Source: Loktanella sp. SALINAS62 (lineage in GTDB: Bacteria; Pseudomonadota; Alphaproteobacteria; Rhodobacterales; Rhodobacteraceae). From it: a stretch of 64,000 bases of DNA. A program made the translations under genes and the position numbers. The stretch lies in assembly GCF_018263905.1 (NCBI RefSeq), contig NZ_JAAFZU010000027.1:104289-168288 (forward strand), in the 5' to 3' direction. Shown here one piece after another: positions 27,968 through 36,998 of the stretch (the first letter of the stretch is position 1; each line of letters starts with the position of its first letter). The notes under the pieces were generated by a model. It was not told the origin of the DNA. It searched no databases and worked only from the letters and a program-made list of their open reading frames with translations.

Positions 27968-28187
27968 CGCAGGCAGCCAGTGGCGAAACAGAAAGCCTTA
28001 ACCACAGGATGCGCACGTTCGAAACGTGCCACCGCCTACCTTGCCGGGTCCTGATCCCACGGGTATTTACCTGCTCCGCCATGGCCCGCAGCGTGGCATG
28101 CGCCTTAACCGCGATCACGACGACCACGTCGCGCAAGTCTTTGGCAAACTGATCCGCATTGCGGGCAATGGTCTCACGCAACGCCAC
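27936..28187 (-). pseudogene. Remnant of a serine recombinase/resolvase (C-terminal part)
   Basis: The minus-strand frame includes FAKDLRDVVVVI, TLRAMAEQVNTRGIRT and GRRWHVSNVRIL, which is the DNA-binding end of resolvase-type recombinases that normally read like LRAIAEALNARGIRTARGG. The catalytic domain is missing and the frame drifts into unrelated sequence after LWLRL. It is a fossil of a mobile element. Confidence 0.6.
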
Positions 28188-28272
28188 CCCGCCCTTCTAA
28201 TTCGGAAGCACCACGACTACGCACGCCGTCACAACTGCAATGCAGATCTTTTTACAAATCAGTCAGGTCAAT

Positions 28273-29868
28273 TTAAAATCCAACGGCTTGGCCGTCCTTA
28301 CGCGGGTCAGATCCGGCGGCATAGCCGCCGTTATCCAACCGTTCGATCAACTGCGCACCGCCAAAGCCAAAGGCGCTGTCTGGCGTCTCGACCGATATAG
28401 TGTGGCCAAGGCCGGAAAGCTTGTCGCGAACAGACGGTGGTAGTGTCTCTTCACAGGCAACATGCTGTCCATCAACGAAACGCCATCGCGGGGCATCAAC
28501 CGCAGTTTGCACATCCTGATCCCAAAGCTGGGTGCGCAGTACCATCTGCACATGCCCCTGCGCCTGCATCGGGCCACCCATCACACCAAAGCTCATTTTT
28601 GGCTGGCCATTCTTCATCAAGAAACCCGGAATGATCGTATGGAACGGTTTTTTGCCCGGCCCGACTTCGTTAGGATGACCCGGTGTCAACGTAAAACCTG
28701 CCCCCCTGTTCTGAAGGCTGATCCCCGTGCCGGGCACCACAACGCCAGACCCAAACCCTGAGTAGTTGGACTGGATAAACGACACCATCATGCCTGACGA
28801 ATCCGCTGCCGTCAGATACACGGTACCGCCATCACGGGGTGCACCCGGGCCATGCTCTTGTGCTTTGTCGGGCGATATGTGGGCCGCGCGCGCCTTCAGG
28901 TAGGCGGGGTTCAACAAATCTTCGGTCGTTGTGGGGGCCATGTATTTGCGGTCGGCGACATAGGCGTGCAGGTCGGCAAAGGCGAGCTTGATCGCCTCGA
29001 TCTGCAGATGCAGCGCCATCGGGTCATCCGGGCCAATCTCTCTTATTGCTGTGTGTTCCAGCATGCCAAGCGCCATCAGTGCCGCGATGCCCTGACCGTT
29101 AGGCGGGATCTCGTGCAGAGTGCTCTCGTCAAAACCAGTTGAAATCGTGCCGCACCATTCTGGGCGATGCGCTGCAAGGTCTGCTTCGCTTAAAACGGCG
29201 CCATGGGCGCGGGCATGGGCCGCGATCTTTTCAGCAAGCGGGCCTTCATAAAAGGCCCTACCTGCGGTTTCGGCGATCATGGACAAGCTGCGCGCCATGT
29301 CGGGACAGCGAAACCGTTCGCCCGCCCGGGGCGCGCGGCCATTGGGCATAAAGGTTTCTGCAAAGCCGGGCTGGTCTGACAGCAATTCGGCCCCGCGTTC
29401 CCACAGCGCACCGATGACCGGACTGACGATAAATCCGTTTTCCGCGTAGCCAATCGCAGGGGCCAGCAAAGTCGGCAAATCCAGCGTGCCAAAGCGTTCC
29501 GCCAAAGTGACCCACGTGCTGATTGCTCCAGGCACCGTGACGCTTTCCCAGCCGCGGAATGGCATTGTTTTGTGGCCCGCAAACCGATCGGGCGTCCAAC
29601 CGGCCGGAGCCGCACCCGACCCGTCCAACCCGTGCAATTCCTTGCCGTCCCATAGAATGCAAAAACCATCGGACCCCAAACCATTGCCGGTGGGTTCCAC
29701 GACTGTCAGCGTGGCTGCGGCAGCAATCGCGGCATCAACTGCGTTGCCCCCTTTTGCCAAAATCGCAAGACCGGCCTGCGCTGCCAAGGGGTGTGACGTG
29801 GATACCAGATTGTCTGCCAGCACAGGCGAACGACGTGAGCTATAAATTGAATCGTGACGCAAATGCAT
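28273..29868 (-). CDS. Gamma-glutamyltransferase family protein
   Basis: The product is 531 aa, an Ntn-hydrolase of the gamma-glutamyltranspeptidase family. The self-cleavage nucleophile is probably the Thr in DGGTVYLTAADSSG, and the small subunit has SGFGSGVVVPGTGISLQNRG and GGPMQAQGHVQM. The large subunit has PLAAQAGLAILAKGGNAVDAA. No signal peptide is visible, so it should act in the cytoplasm, unlike classical secreted enzymes. The ATG at 29868 overlaps the TctA stop (TAATG), so it is coupled to a TTT transporter. It may hydrolyse an imported gamma-glutamyl compound or a related amide. Confidence 0.85.
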   Translation of the reverse strand: MHLRHDSIYSSRRSPVLADNLVSTSHPLAAQAGLAILAKGGNAVDAAIAAAATLTVVEPTGNGLGSDGFCILWDGKELHGLDGSGAAPAGWTPDRFAGHKTMPFRGWESVTVPGAISTWVTLAERFGTLDLPTLLAPAIGYAENGFIVSPVIGALWERGAELLSDQPGFAETFMPNGRAPRAGERFRCPDMARSLSMIAETAGRAFYEGPLAEKIAAHARAHGAVLSEADLAAHRPEWCGTISTGFDESTLHEIPPNGQGIAALMALGMLEHTAIREIGPDDPMALHLQIEAIKLAFADLHAYVADRKYMAPTTTEDLLNPAYLKARAAHISPDKAQEHGPGAPRDGGTVYLTAADSSGMMVSFIQSNYSGFGSGVVVPGTGISLQNRGAGFTLTPGHPNEVGPGKKPFHTIIPGFLMKNGQPKMSFGVMGGPMQAQGHVQMVLRTQLWDQDVQTAVDAPRWRFVDGQHVACEETLPPSVRDKLSGLGHTISVETPDSAFGFGGAQLIERLDNGGYAAGSDPRKDGQAVGF

Positions 29869-31379
29869 TAGACAGCATCCTTGGTTGGGTTCATTTGTTT
29901 GCGCGATTTGATAATTCTGCGGATCGCCCATCCGACGGATAGAACAGCTGCCACCAGAAAAATCAGGCTGACAGGACGGGTGAAAAACAGCGTCCAGTCA
30001 CTGTCTGTCATCAAGGCGCGGCGCAGGTTTGTTTCTGCAATGGGGCCCAGAATGACACCCAGCACCAATGGTGCCAGCGGGTAGTCAAGCGCCTTGAGCG
30101 CGTAGCCGAACAGACCAATAAAGCCCAGAAGATACATATCCGTCACGCGGTTGTTCAGCGCAAAAGACCCCACGACACAGCAGACGAGCACGACAGGCAC
30201 AACGACCCATTTCGGCACCTCGGCCACCCGCAGAAAGCCGCGCATTGATACGATGCAGATGAACAGCATCATCAAGCTAGACACCGCCATGGCGATAAAC
30301 ATCCCGTAAACCAGATCAGCGTTATCCATAATCAAACGCGGTCCGATTGATATGCCATGCACCATCAGCGACGCCATAAGGATCGCATCAACCGCCGAAC
30401 CGGGGATGCCCAAAGCAATCAACGGGATAAGGCCGCCACCGGCCGTCGCAGAATTCCCTGCCTCGGATGCGACAACACCGTCGGGTGTGCCGGTACCAAA
30501 GGCCTCTGGTGTTTTCGATGCCCGCTTTGCCTGATCATAAGCCACAAGGTTCGCGATTGATCCACCGGCACCGGGCAAGGCACCGATTGCGACGCCGATC
30601 AGCGATGACCGGATCAGGTTGACCGGGCGCATGAGGACTTCGCGCATGACGGCCCATGTCTTAAATTCAATCTCTCCGTGTATCAGCTTTTCACCAGACT
30701 TGACGGCGTCAACATCCTCCACCTCTGACGCGAGCTGAGAGATGGCAAAGATACCAATCAGAACCACCAGAAATGGCAGGCCGGCGGCCAGCAGTTCAAA
30801 CCCCATGTCAAAGCGCGGGCGACCCATCATAGGATCCGTCCCCACTGTTGATATCACTAGCCCAATCATTGCGGCGATCAGCCCGCGTTGCAGTGAGTCC
30901 CCGACAAGGCTGGCGACAATGGTCAGCGCAAAGACAATTAATGCAAAGTATTCCCAAGGTCCGAGTTTGACCGCAAAAATCGCCAGTGGCGGGGCGGCAA
31001 AAATCAAAACGATGGTCGATATGATCGTACCAAAAAATGAGGCCCAGACACCCAGCGACAACGCGCGGCCCGGTTCACCCTTGCGAGCCATTGGAAAGGC
31101 ATCAAACGTGGTGGCAACCGACGACGGCGTGCCGGGGATACCCAAAAGTGCCGCCGAAATCAGACCGCCAGTATACCCACCGACATAGACCGACAACATG
31201 AGTGAGATGCCCTGCAGCGGTTCCATCGCAAAGGTCAAAGGCAGCGTCAGGACAATAGCCATTGTCACGGTAAAACCTGGAATAGCTGCCGCAACGATGC
31301 CTGCGAATGATCCAAAGAACATCATCAGCAGCGTGGTTGGCGACAGCACTTCTGCGGCACCGTTAAGAAAGGCGTCCAT
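29868..31379 (-). CDS. Tripartite tricarboxylate transporter large permease (TctA family)
   Basis: This is a 503-aa membrane protein with about eleven to twelve spans and the TctA signatures GIPGTPSSVATTFDAFPM, LPGAGGSIANLVAYDQAK and GIPGSAVDAILMASLMVHG. It is the channel subunit of a sodium- or proton-coupled importer for carboxylates or similar solutes. It lies 3 bp after tctB and overlaps the gamma-glutamyltransferase start. A second TctA is encoded at 59998. Confidence 0.92.
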   Translation of the reverse strand: MDAFLNGAAEVLSPTTLLMMFFGSFAGIVAAAIPGFTVTMAIVLTLPLTFAMEPLQGISLMLSVYVGGYTGGLISAALLGIPGTPSSVATTFDAFPMARKGEPGRALSLGVWASFFGTIISTIVLIFAAPPLAIFAVKLGPWEYFALIVFALTIVASLVGDSLQRGLIAAMIGLVISTVGTDPMMGRPRFDMGFELLAAGLPFLVVLIGIFAISQLASEVEDVDAVKSGEKLIHGEIEFKTWAVMREVLMRPVNLIRSSLIGVAIGALPGAGGSIANLVAYDQAKRASKTPEAFGTGTPDGVVASEAGNSATAGGGLIPLIALGIPGSAVDAILMASLMVHGISIGPRLIMDNADLVYGMFIAMAVSSLMMLFICIVSMRGFLRVAEVPKWVVVPVVLVCCVVGSFALNNRVTDMYLLGFIGLFGYALKALDYPLAPLVLGVILGPIAETNLRRALMTDSDWTLFFTRPVSLIFLVAAVLSVGWAIRRIIKSRKQMNPTKDAV

Positions 31380-31382
31380 TGT

Positions 31383-31892
31383 TTATCGTCCTCTGGGGAG
31401 AAATACGTTGAAAACCTCGGCGAAGAGCCAGTTGAGGCCAAATGAAAAGATCAACGCGAGCGCGATTGCGATGCCAATGGCTTTGCGTGTTTTTGGTGCA
31501 AACGTAATCTGGAGCACGAGCAGGAACGCGAATGTTGCGATCGGATAGCCAATGACGGGCATCGTAAAGAGGTAGACGCCAAGACAGCCAAACACGACGA
31601 AAACAAGCCGTTTCGCGCGGGCCCAGTGGCCAATCTGCGCGATGAAACGACCGTAGGCCTCTGCTGGAAGCATCCGGATTGATCCAGCGATTGCGCTGAG
31701 CAAAAGCAGGATAAGCACCCCGTGAACCAGCATTGGAAAGGCGCCGGCACCCAGCACTTCAAAGCGCGATGTGGGGATGGTGCGGGCCTCCAGAAAGAGC
31801 CCCGCTGATACCGCGAGAAGTGCGATATAGGAGATGAGACGAGCAACTTCGCCCGCCTCACCGCCTGTTGTCATGTTGGCGCTGCGGCTCAA
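31383..31892 (-). CDS. TTT transporter small permease (TctB family)
   Basis: The product is 169 aa with four hydrophobic spans and a cytoplasmic basic loop (GHWARAKRL), the standard TctB layout. Sequence conservation is low in this family, so the call rests on topology and on the position between tctC and tctA. The ATG at 31892 overlaps the tctC stop (ATGA). Confidence 0.87.
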   Translation of the reverse strand: MSRSANMTTGGEAGEVARLISYIALLAVSAGLFLEARTIPTSRFEVLGAGAFPMLVHGVLILLLLSAIAGSIRMLPAEAYGRFIAQIGHWARAKRLVFVVFGCLGVYLFTMPVIGYPIATFAFLLVLQITFAPKTRKAIGIAIALALIFSFGLNWLFAEVFNVFLPRGR

Positions 31893-32839
31893 GGTGCGAT
31901 CACTTCTGCGAGGCGATCAACCGAAGCTGCCAGATTGGACAGATACGTGGTGTAGCCGTCCTGACCACGGAATGCGACGTCTGCGCCGGCATTGTTCACT
32001 TGCTCAATGAATGTGGGATCATTCGACAAGTTCTCAAGCGCCGATTCCAGAACGGCCTGCGCGTCATCGGGCGCACCTTTTGGCATTACGATACCGCGAG
32101 TGATCGACAGGTCCAGATCCGACCCCAGTTCCATCAGTGTCGGCACGTCAGGGGTCTGTGGCAAACGCTCTGTAGAGCCTGCAGCGAGGAAAACCAGATC
32201 GCCGTTTTCAACAAACTGCAGCGACGACGAGATATCACCGATCGCCAGATCAAGGTTACCGCCGACCAAGGCACGGACGCGTTCGCCTGTGCCTTCGTAG
32301 CCAACATAACGCCAGTCCAGATCAAAAGCTTCGGCAATCATCGCAGCGTGCAAATGCGGCACACCGCCCAATGTGACACCGATTGTCAGCTCGCCGGGGT
32401 TGGCCTGTGCATACTCGACCAAACCCTCGAACGTATCGTAGGGCTGATCGGTCGCAGCCACGAGGAACTGGGGTGATGCGGTCATCAAAGCGATGGGTTC
32501 GAAATCGTCCCAAGCCAGTTCAGTAATGCCAGTCGCGGTCGCGGCCAACAGACCTTCGTGGACTTGGCTGATTGTATATCCATCCGCAGCACGCCGCGAT
32601 GCTTCCGTCAAACCAACTGTGCCACCAACGCCGGGGATGTTGATAACGGGCATATCCGCACCCAGAAAAGGGCTGATGTTGTTCGCAACGATCCGCATCA
32701 GCGTATCGCTACCGCCCCCGGGGGACCAAGGTACGATGAACTCGACCGAGCGATCGGGATAGCCTTGTGCGATGGCTGGCTGTGCAAGCGTGGCTGTGGC
32801 GAGCCCGATACCTGCGATCATACGTGTCATAAAAGTCAT
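31889..32839 (-). CDS. TTT transporter substrate-binding protein (TctC family)
   Basis: This 316-aa periplasmic protein has a signal peptide (MTFMTRMIAGIGLATAT, cleavage after AIA) and the TctC fold, with VEFIVPWSPGGGSDTLMR at the first ligand loop and GVGGTVGLTEASRRAADGYT. The ATG at 32839 follows GGAG; an ATG at 32914 upstream lacks a ribosome site. It is first in an operon with tctB, tctA and the gamma-glutamyltransferase, and divergent from a LysR gene. The ligand is unknown. Confidence 0.88.
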   Translation of the reverse strand: MTFMTRMIAGIGLATATLAQPAIAQGYPDRSVEFIVPWSPGGGSDTLMRIVANNISPFLGADMPVINIPGVGGTVGLTEASRRAADGYTISQVHEGLLAATATGITELAWDDFEPIALMTASPQFLVAATDQPYDTFEGLVEYAQANPGELTIGVTLGGVPHLHAAMIAEAFDLDWRYVGYEGTGERVRALVGGNLDLAIGDISSSLQFVENGDLVFLAAGSTERLPQTPDVPTLMELGSDLDLSITRGIVMPKGAPDDAQAVLESALENLSNDPTFIEQVNNAGADVAFRGQDGYTTYLSNLAASVDRLAEVIAP

Positions 32840-32937
32840 GAGTATCTCCGGTTTTGTGCTGTATTGCCGCGTCTTATGGTCTGGCTCATGCGTAAAGCTG
32901 CAGCTTACCTTCACAAAGCGATTTAACTTTGTCTTTT

Positions 32938-32956
32938 GATTAAGCTTTGCTTAATC
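32938..32956. promoter_or_regulatory. Predicted LysR-type operator before the TTT operon
   Basis: GATTAAGC (32938-32945) and GCTTAATC (32949-32956) form a perfect inverted repeat with a 3-bp centre, eight bases before the LysR gene. A second palindrome, AAGCTGCAGCTT, is at 32895-32906, nearer the tctC promoter. The pair fits a LysR recall site and activation site. Confidence 0.55.
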
Positions 32957-32963
32957 TATCTTC

Positions 32964-33890
32964 ATGGATACACGCCAACTTCAGACCTTAATCGCCGTCG
33001 CAGACACTGGAAGCTTTGCCAGTGCGGCGCGCCTTGTGAACCTGACTGCATCGGCAGTCAGTCAACAAATTCAGACGCTTGAAATAGATATTGGGGTGTC
33101 GCTGTTTGATCGGAACAAACGCCCACCGCAGATGAATGCACATGGCGAAGAACTGGTACGCGCAGCACGCACCGTGATGCAGACAATCGTGGAAACCCGG
33201 ATGAATATTTCCGGTCGCCGAACGGCGGGTGTGCTTAAAATTGGGGCAATTCGAACGGTTTCAATGCGACTTGTACCTTTGGCGCTGGCTGACATGGCCG
33301 CGCTTTACACCGACCTTTCGTTTGATCTGACTGTCGGAATATCCCAGTCATTAACCGCAGACGTAGCGGCTGGTCGGCTTGATGCAGCACTTGTTGCCGA
33401 ACATGTGGGGGTTCCGGCAGGATTGTCATGGACACCTGTGCTGTCTGAACCGTTGGTTTTGGTCGCGCCAGCGCACGCCACCGGCCAGACCGAGCTTTCA
33501 TTGCTGAAAAATCTTCCGTTTATTCGTTACGAAACAGATGTCCCTCTGGCCCGGCAGATCGCGACAGAGCTATCACGCCTTGGTGTGTCGCCGCGTGAAA
33601 TCGCTGTCGCAAATACAATGCCATCGGTTGTTGGAATGGTGCAGGCGGGACTAGGGTTTGCCATTATTCCGCAGATCGCCTTTTTGGATGCCGCCCCCTC
33701 TTCGCTATACTGCATCCAGTTCCGCAACGGGGCCATCACGCGTCGGGTCGGATTGGTACAACGGCAGGTGTCATCAAGATCCGAGGTACTTCAGGAACTG
33801 CGAAACATATTGTCGCAACGGACCTATAAAATTGGGCCCAAGGCAGCTGAGATCGTATCGTTTAGAAACGGATGGCACGACGACGTCTAG
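32964..33890 (+). CDS. LysR-family transcriptional regulator
   Basis: This 308-aa regulator has an N-terminal winged helix (FASAARLVNLTASAVSQQIQ) and a LysR substrate domain (residues about 90-295). It is divergent from the tctC-tctB-tctA-ggt operon and most likely controls it. No clear ribosome site precedes the ATG; the message may have a very short leader. Downstream lies a patch of broken insertion sequences. Confidence 0.88.
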   Translation: MDTRQLQTLIAVADTGSFASAARLVNLTASAVSQQIQTLEIDIGVSLFDRNKRPPQMNAHGEELVRAARTVMQTIVETRMNISGRRTAGVLKIGAIRTVSMRLVPLALADMAALYTDLSFDLTVGISQSLTADVAAGRLDAALVAEHVGVPAGLSWTPVLSEPLVLVAPAHATGQTELSLLKNLPFIRYETDVPLARQIATELSRLGVSPREIAVANTMPSVVGMVQAGLGFAIIPQIAFLDAAPSSLYCIQFRNGAITRRVGLVQRQVSSRSEVLQELRNILSQRTYKIGPKAAEIVSFRNGWHDDV

Positions 33891-33920
33891 GGTCTGGACC
33901 CATGAAAACGAGTGGTGCAC

Positions 33921-34207
33921 ATGTCTGATCTTTTCTGGTTGACCGACGCCCAGATGGCGCGTCTTGAGCCCTTTTCCCCGAGTCCAACCGCAAGCCCCGT
34001 GTCGATGATCGACGGATTTTGAGCGGGATTTTCTTCATCAATCGCAATGGCTTGCGATGGCGGAACGCACCCAAGGAATACGGCCCGCACAAGACCTTGT
34101 ACAATCGCTGGAAACGATGGAGCGACAAAGGCATCTTCGCCCGGATGATGGCCGGTCTGGCGGCTGACCATGGCGAACAGAAGACCGTGATGATTGATGC
34201 GACCTAG
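33921..34207 (+). pseudogene. IS5-family transposase fragment, frameshifted
   Basis: The frame opens with MSDLFWLTDAQMARLEPF and then shifts in the run of T and C near 33975-33982; the rest, LSGIFFINRNGLRWRNAPKE to MIDAT, is in the next frame. A single-base loss explains it. It is the N-terminal third of an IS5-type (IS427-like) transposase; the remainder is cut off by the next fragment at 34204-34207. Confidence 0.8.
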
Positions 34208-34404
34208 CCGAAGTCTCCGCCACGGGTTGCCGAGTTGCGCCTGATCTCTCGGGAGATCGTGCTGGGCGATCTCCTCAACTTCAGGGCGATGGCACGGACA
34301 CCTGTGCCCCTCGCGCACTCCAAGACTATTTCCTCACGTTCTGCGAAGGAAAGGCTACGGCTCTTTGAGAAAGGCGCCGATGGCGCAAAATGTGTGGGAG
34401 GCAT
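34204..34404 (-). pseudogene. IS30-family transposase N-terminal fragment
   Basis: The minus strand encodes SLSFAEREEIVLECARG and AIALKLRRSPSTISREIRRN, the N-terminal helix-turn-helix of IS30 transposases. It is truncated where it meets the IS5 fragment, and its upstream side joins an IS3 fragment in the same frame. Confidence 0.75.
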
Positions 34405-34410
34405 TCCGCC

Positions 34411-34674
34411 CTGTGAGCCTTGGTCAGAGTGGATCATGAGCCTTTGCTTTGGCTTGCGTCGGCAAACTGCAGCCAACAACGCCTGCAAAGCCAGGTCGGT
34501 TGTCATGTCCGATTACATCGACCACCCGACAACGCGTCTTGAGAACAGGTCGATGACGACAGACAGATAAGACCAAACTTCGTGGGTTGAGATATGGGTA
34601 ATGTCGGTCACCCAGACTGTGTCAGGTGCATCAATCTCAAATTGCCGGTCCAGTGTGTTGTCAGCAACCACAGC
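34411..34674 (-). pseudogene. IS3-family orfB integrase-core fragment with internal stop
   Basis: The minus strand reads VWVTDITHISTHEVWSYL, then VVIDLFSRRVVGWSM, a TAA (34513-34515), then MTTDLALQALLAAV and IHSDQGSQ. This is the DDE core of an IS3-family transposase, including the first two Asp residues. The frame ends at the junction with the IS30 fragment at 34410. Confidence 0.78.
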
Positions 34675-34719
34675 AGGCTTGCACCTCAAAGTGCACCAGA
34701 GTGAATAGCCCCGCGTTTC

Positions 34720-34794
34720 TTAGACGCCCTCTTGCCTCAGTTTCTGCCGCCACTCGAAATCGATAGGCGACAGCATTCCGTTCCGCGCGTGTTT
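34720..34794 (-). pseudogene. IS3-family orfB C-terminal end (fragment)
   Basis: The minus strand reads KHARNGMLSPIDFEWRQKL and ends RQEGV then TAA, the typical end of IS3 OrfB. It lies on the wrong side of the core fragment at 34411-34674, so the two pieces are from different copies or were rearranged. Confidence 0.6.
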
Positions 34795-34834
34795 GTGCCC
34801 AAATCAACTCTAATCGCCGCTTGACGAATATAGG

Positions 34835-34918
34835 AGCTTCAACGCTCTCGCGGAAACCATTAACGGTCTCTACAGAACTGAGCTGGTTCACCGCTTGGGC
34901 CCGTGGGTCAGGGACTAA
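34835..34918 (+). pseudogene. IS3-family orfB fragment on the plus strand
   Basis: The frame reads SFNALAETINGLYRTELVHR and LGPWVRD, then stops at 34916-34918. It matches the segment just after the catalytic Glu in IS3 OrfB (LAETINGLYKAELIHRRGPW). It has the opposite direction to the neighbouring IS3 pieces. Confidence 0.6.
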
Positions 34919-35010
34919 ATCCGCACCGCGTCGCGGCAGGATTCATACGTCCGTTTTTAATCCCATGGTCAGTCGCTTCTGCTGCGAGGACACTGAAACC
35001 TGAAAGCGGC

Positions 35011-36051
35011 CTACGACGAGTTGGCGGCGGCAGCGCGCACCCGGAGCGATGACCACAGTGCAAGCCCGATGAGCGTTGCCCCCACCAAACCGGTCAAGAT
35101 TTCTGGAACATGGACAAGTGCTTGGGCGAACATCGCCAGCGACAGCGCGAGGATCGAATAGAACGCGCCGTGCTCCAAGTATCGAAATTCGGTCAGGGTC
35201 TGTCGTTCCACAAGCATGATCGTCATGGACCGCACGTAGAACGCACCGATGCCAAGGCCGATGGCGATCAGGAACAGGTTCTGCGTCAATGCAAAGGCCC
35301 CGATGACGCCATCAAAGCTGAAGGAAGCGTCCAGGACCTCCAGATACAGAAACGCGCCAAGCCCGCCCCGCGCAGCCCCCGCAGTCGCGGCCTGCTTGCT
35401 GTCCAGGATATCGCCCAGAAGTTCGACCGCCAGAAACGTGACGATCCCGCAAATCGCAGCGAACAGGAACGCGGCCCCCTCTCCCGATGGAAGCGACACG
35501 GTAATCGCCAGCACGATGCCCAACACCAGCGCGATCGCCACACCTGACAGCCGGCCGGCGTGGCACAATCGGCGCTCGACCGGTTCGAACCAATGGACGT
35601 CCTTGTCGGCATCCACGAAATAGCTGAGCGCGACCATCATCAGGAACGTCCCGCCAAAGGCCGAGATCGACAGGTGGCTGTCTTCCATGATCTGCGCATA
35701 GGTGTCGGGTTCGGTCGCAGCCAACATCAGCGCGGAAATCGGGCCGATCTGGGCTGCGATTGCAACGACCGCCAGCGGAAAGATAATCCGCATCCCGAAG
35801 ACCGCGATCAGGATGCCCCATGTCAGGAACCGCCGCTGCCATTCGGGCGTCATGGTCTGTAACTTGTTCGCGTTGACGATGGCGTTGTCAAAACTGAGCG
35901 AAATCTCCAGCACCGCCAGCAACCCGCCGATCAGCAGGAAAGACAGCCCACCGGGCATGCCATCAGCGCGCAGGCCCAGCACGAACGCCCCGACTAGGCC
36001 GAGAATTGTAAAAAATATAGGCCAGATAAGATAGATCCGAAGCGTGTTCAT
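35011..36051 (-). CDS. DUF475 / TerC-superfamily integral membrane protein
   Basis: This 346-aa protein has about nine to ten spans and the DUF475 (YkoY-like TerC branch) motif EISLSFDNAIVNANKL with its intramembrane Asp, and a second half with FSFDGVIGAFALTQN. TerC-superfamily proteins are tied to metal (manganese, calcium) export and tellurium resistance. Its ATG overlaps the stop of the 2-hydroxyacid dehydrogenase (ATGA), placing it last in the dipeptide-ABC operon. It is distinct from the TerC/Alx-type protein at 5466. Confidence 0.85.
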   Translation of the reverse strand: MNTLRIYLIWPIFFTILGLVGAFVLGLRADGMPGGLSFLLIGGLLAVLEISLSFDNAIVNANKLQTMTPEWQRRFLTWGILIAVFGMRIIFPLAVVAIAAQIGPISALMLAATEPDTYAQIMEDSHLSISAFGGTFLMMVALSYFVDADKDVHWFEPVERRLCHAGRLSGVAIALVLGIVLAITVSLPSGEGAAFLFAAICGIVTFLAVELLGDILDSKQAATAGAARGGLGAFLYLEVLDASFSFDGVIGAFALTQNLFLIAIGLGIGAFYVRSMTIMLVERQTLTEFRYLEHGAFYSILALSLAMFAQALVHVPEILTGLVGATLIGLALWSSLRVRAAAANSS

Positions 36052-36998
36052 GCAGGCACCGCCACAGGTGTCAGCAGGGGGTTGCCTTGAAAATGGGCGG
36101 CAAGGTTGTCGACGACCAGCTGCGCCATGGCGTCCCGCGTTTCCACCGTGCCGCTCGCGTGGTGCGGATATAGCGTCACGTTCGGCAAGGCGGTCAGCCG
36201 GGGATCGGGCTGCGGTTCGTTTTGATAGACATCCAGCCCGGCACTCCCCAAGGCACCGGTCGTCAGGGCGTCGATCAGGGCGGGTTCATCCACGACGGAC
36301 CCCCTTGCGACATTGATCAACGTGCCTGTCGGACCAAGCGCGCCCAGCATGGCCGCATCGACCATGCCGTCCGTTTCTTCGCCGCCGGGGACGATCACCA
36401 CAAGGATATCCGCCCAGTCCGCCAGCGCCATAGGATCGGCGAAATACTGATGCGGGACGTCCTTTTGGCTACGCGCGGTATACCCGATCTCTAGCTTCAG
36501 CGGGGCAAAACGCGCGGCGATGGCCTTGCCGATCGTCCCGAACCCAAGAATACCGGCGCGCTTGCCGGTCAGCGTGGACAGTAGCGGCCAGGGTCCCTTT
36601 TCACCCCATTCCCCGGTCTGGACATATCCATGCGCCTGCACCAGTTCGCGCCGGGCGGCCAGCGTCAACATCAGCGCGGCGTCCGCGACGTCATCATAAA
36701 GCGCGGCAGAGGTGTTGGTAAAAGCAATCCCATGATCCGCCAATGCCTCTACGTCGATGGACTCGAACCCGGCGGACGAACAGGCGACGATCCGGCAGTT
36801 CGGCAGATGCTGCAGCATCGCGTGGGTTAGTGTCGCATGGCCATTGATGACAACGCCGGAACATTTGGGCCCGTGCTGCGCCAAAAACGCGGGCTTGTCC
36901 GCCGCCTCGTCATAGCGGTGAAGCGTATATGCTTGTTCCAGCTGCGCCATCGCATGGGGCCGCGCGGGATACATCACAAGGATATCGGGCTTTGTCAT
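36048..36998 (-). CDS. D-2-hydroxyacid dehydrogenase (hydroxypyruvate/glyoxylate reductase type)
   Basis: This is a 316-aa D-isomer-specific 2-hydroxyacid dehydrogenase. The NAD(P) motif is GILGFGTIGKAIA, and the catalytic Arg, Glu and His are in NVARGSVVDE, YQNEPQPD and PHHASGT. It resembles plant HPR2 and bacterial GhrB-like enzymes that reduce hydroxypyruvate or glyoxylate. It overlaps the ABC ATPase gene by 4 bp and the DUF475 gene by 4 bp, so it is made along with an oligopeptide-type importer. The substrate is not settled. Confidence 0.87.
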   Translation of the reverse strand: MTKPDILVMYPARPHAMAQLEQAYTLHRYDEAADKPAFLAQHGPKCSGVVINGHATLTHAMLQHLPNCRIVACSSAGFESIDVEALADHGIAFTNTSAALYDDVADAALMLTLAARRELVQAHGYVQTGEWGEKGPWPLLSTLTGKRAGILGFGTIGKAIAARFAPLKLEIGYTARSQKDVPHQYFADPMALADWADILVVIVPGGEETDGMVDAAMLGALGPTGTLINVARGSVVDEPALIDALTTGALGSAGLDVYQNEPQPDPRLTALPNVTLYPHHASGTVETRDAMAQLVVDNLAAHFQGNPLLTPVAVPA

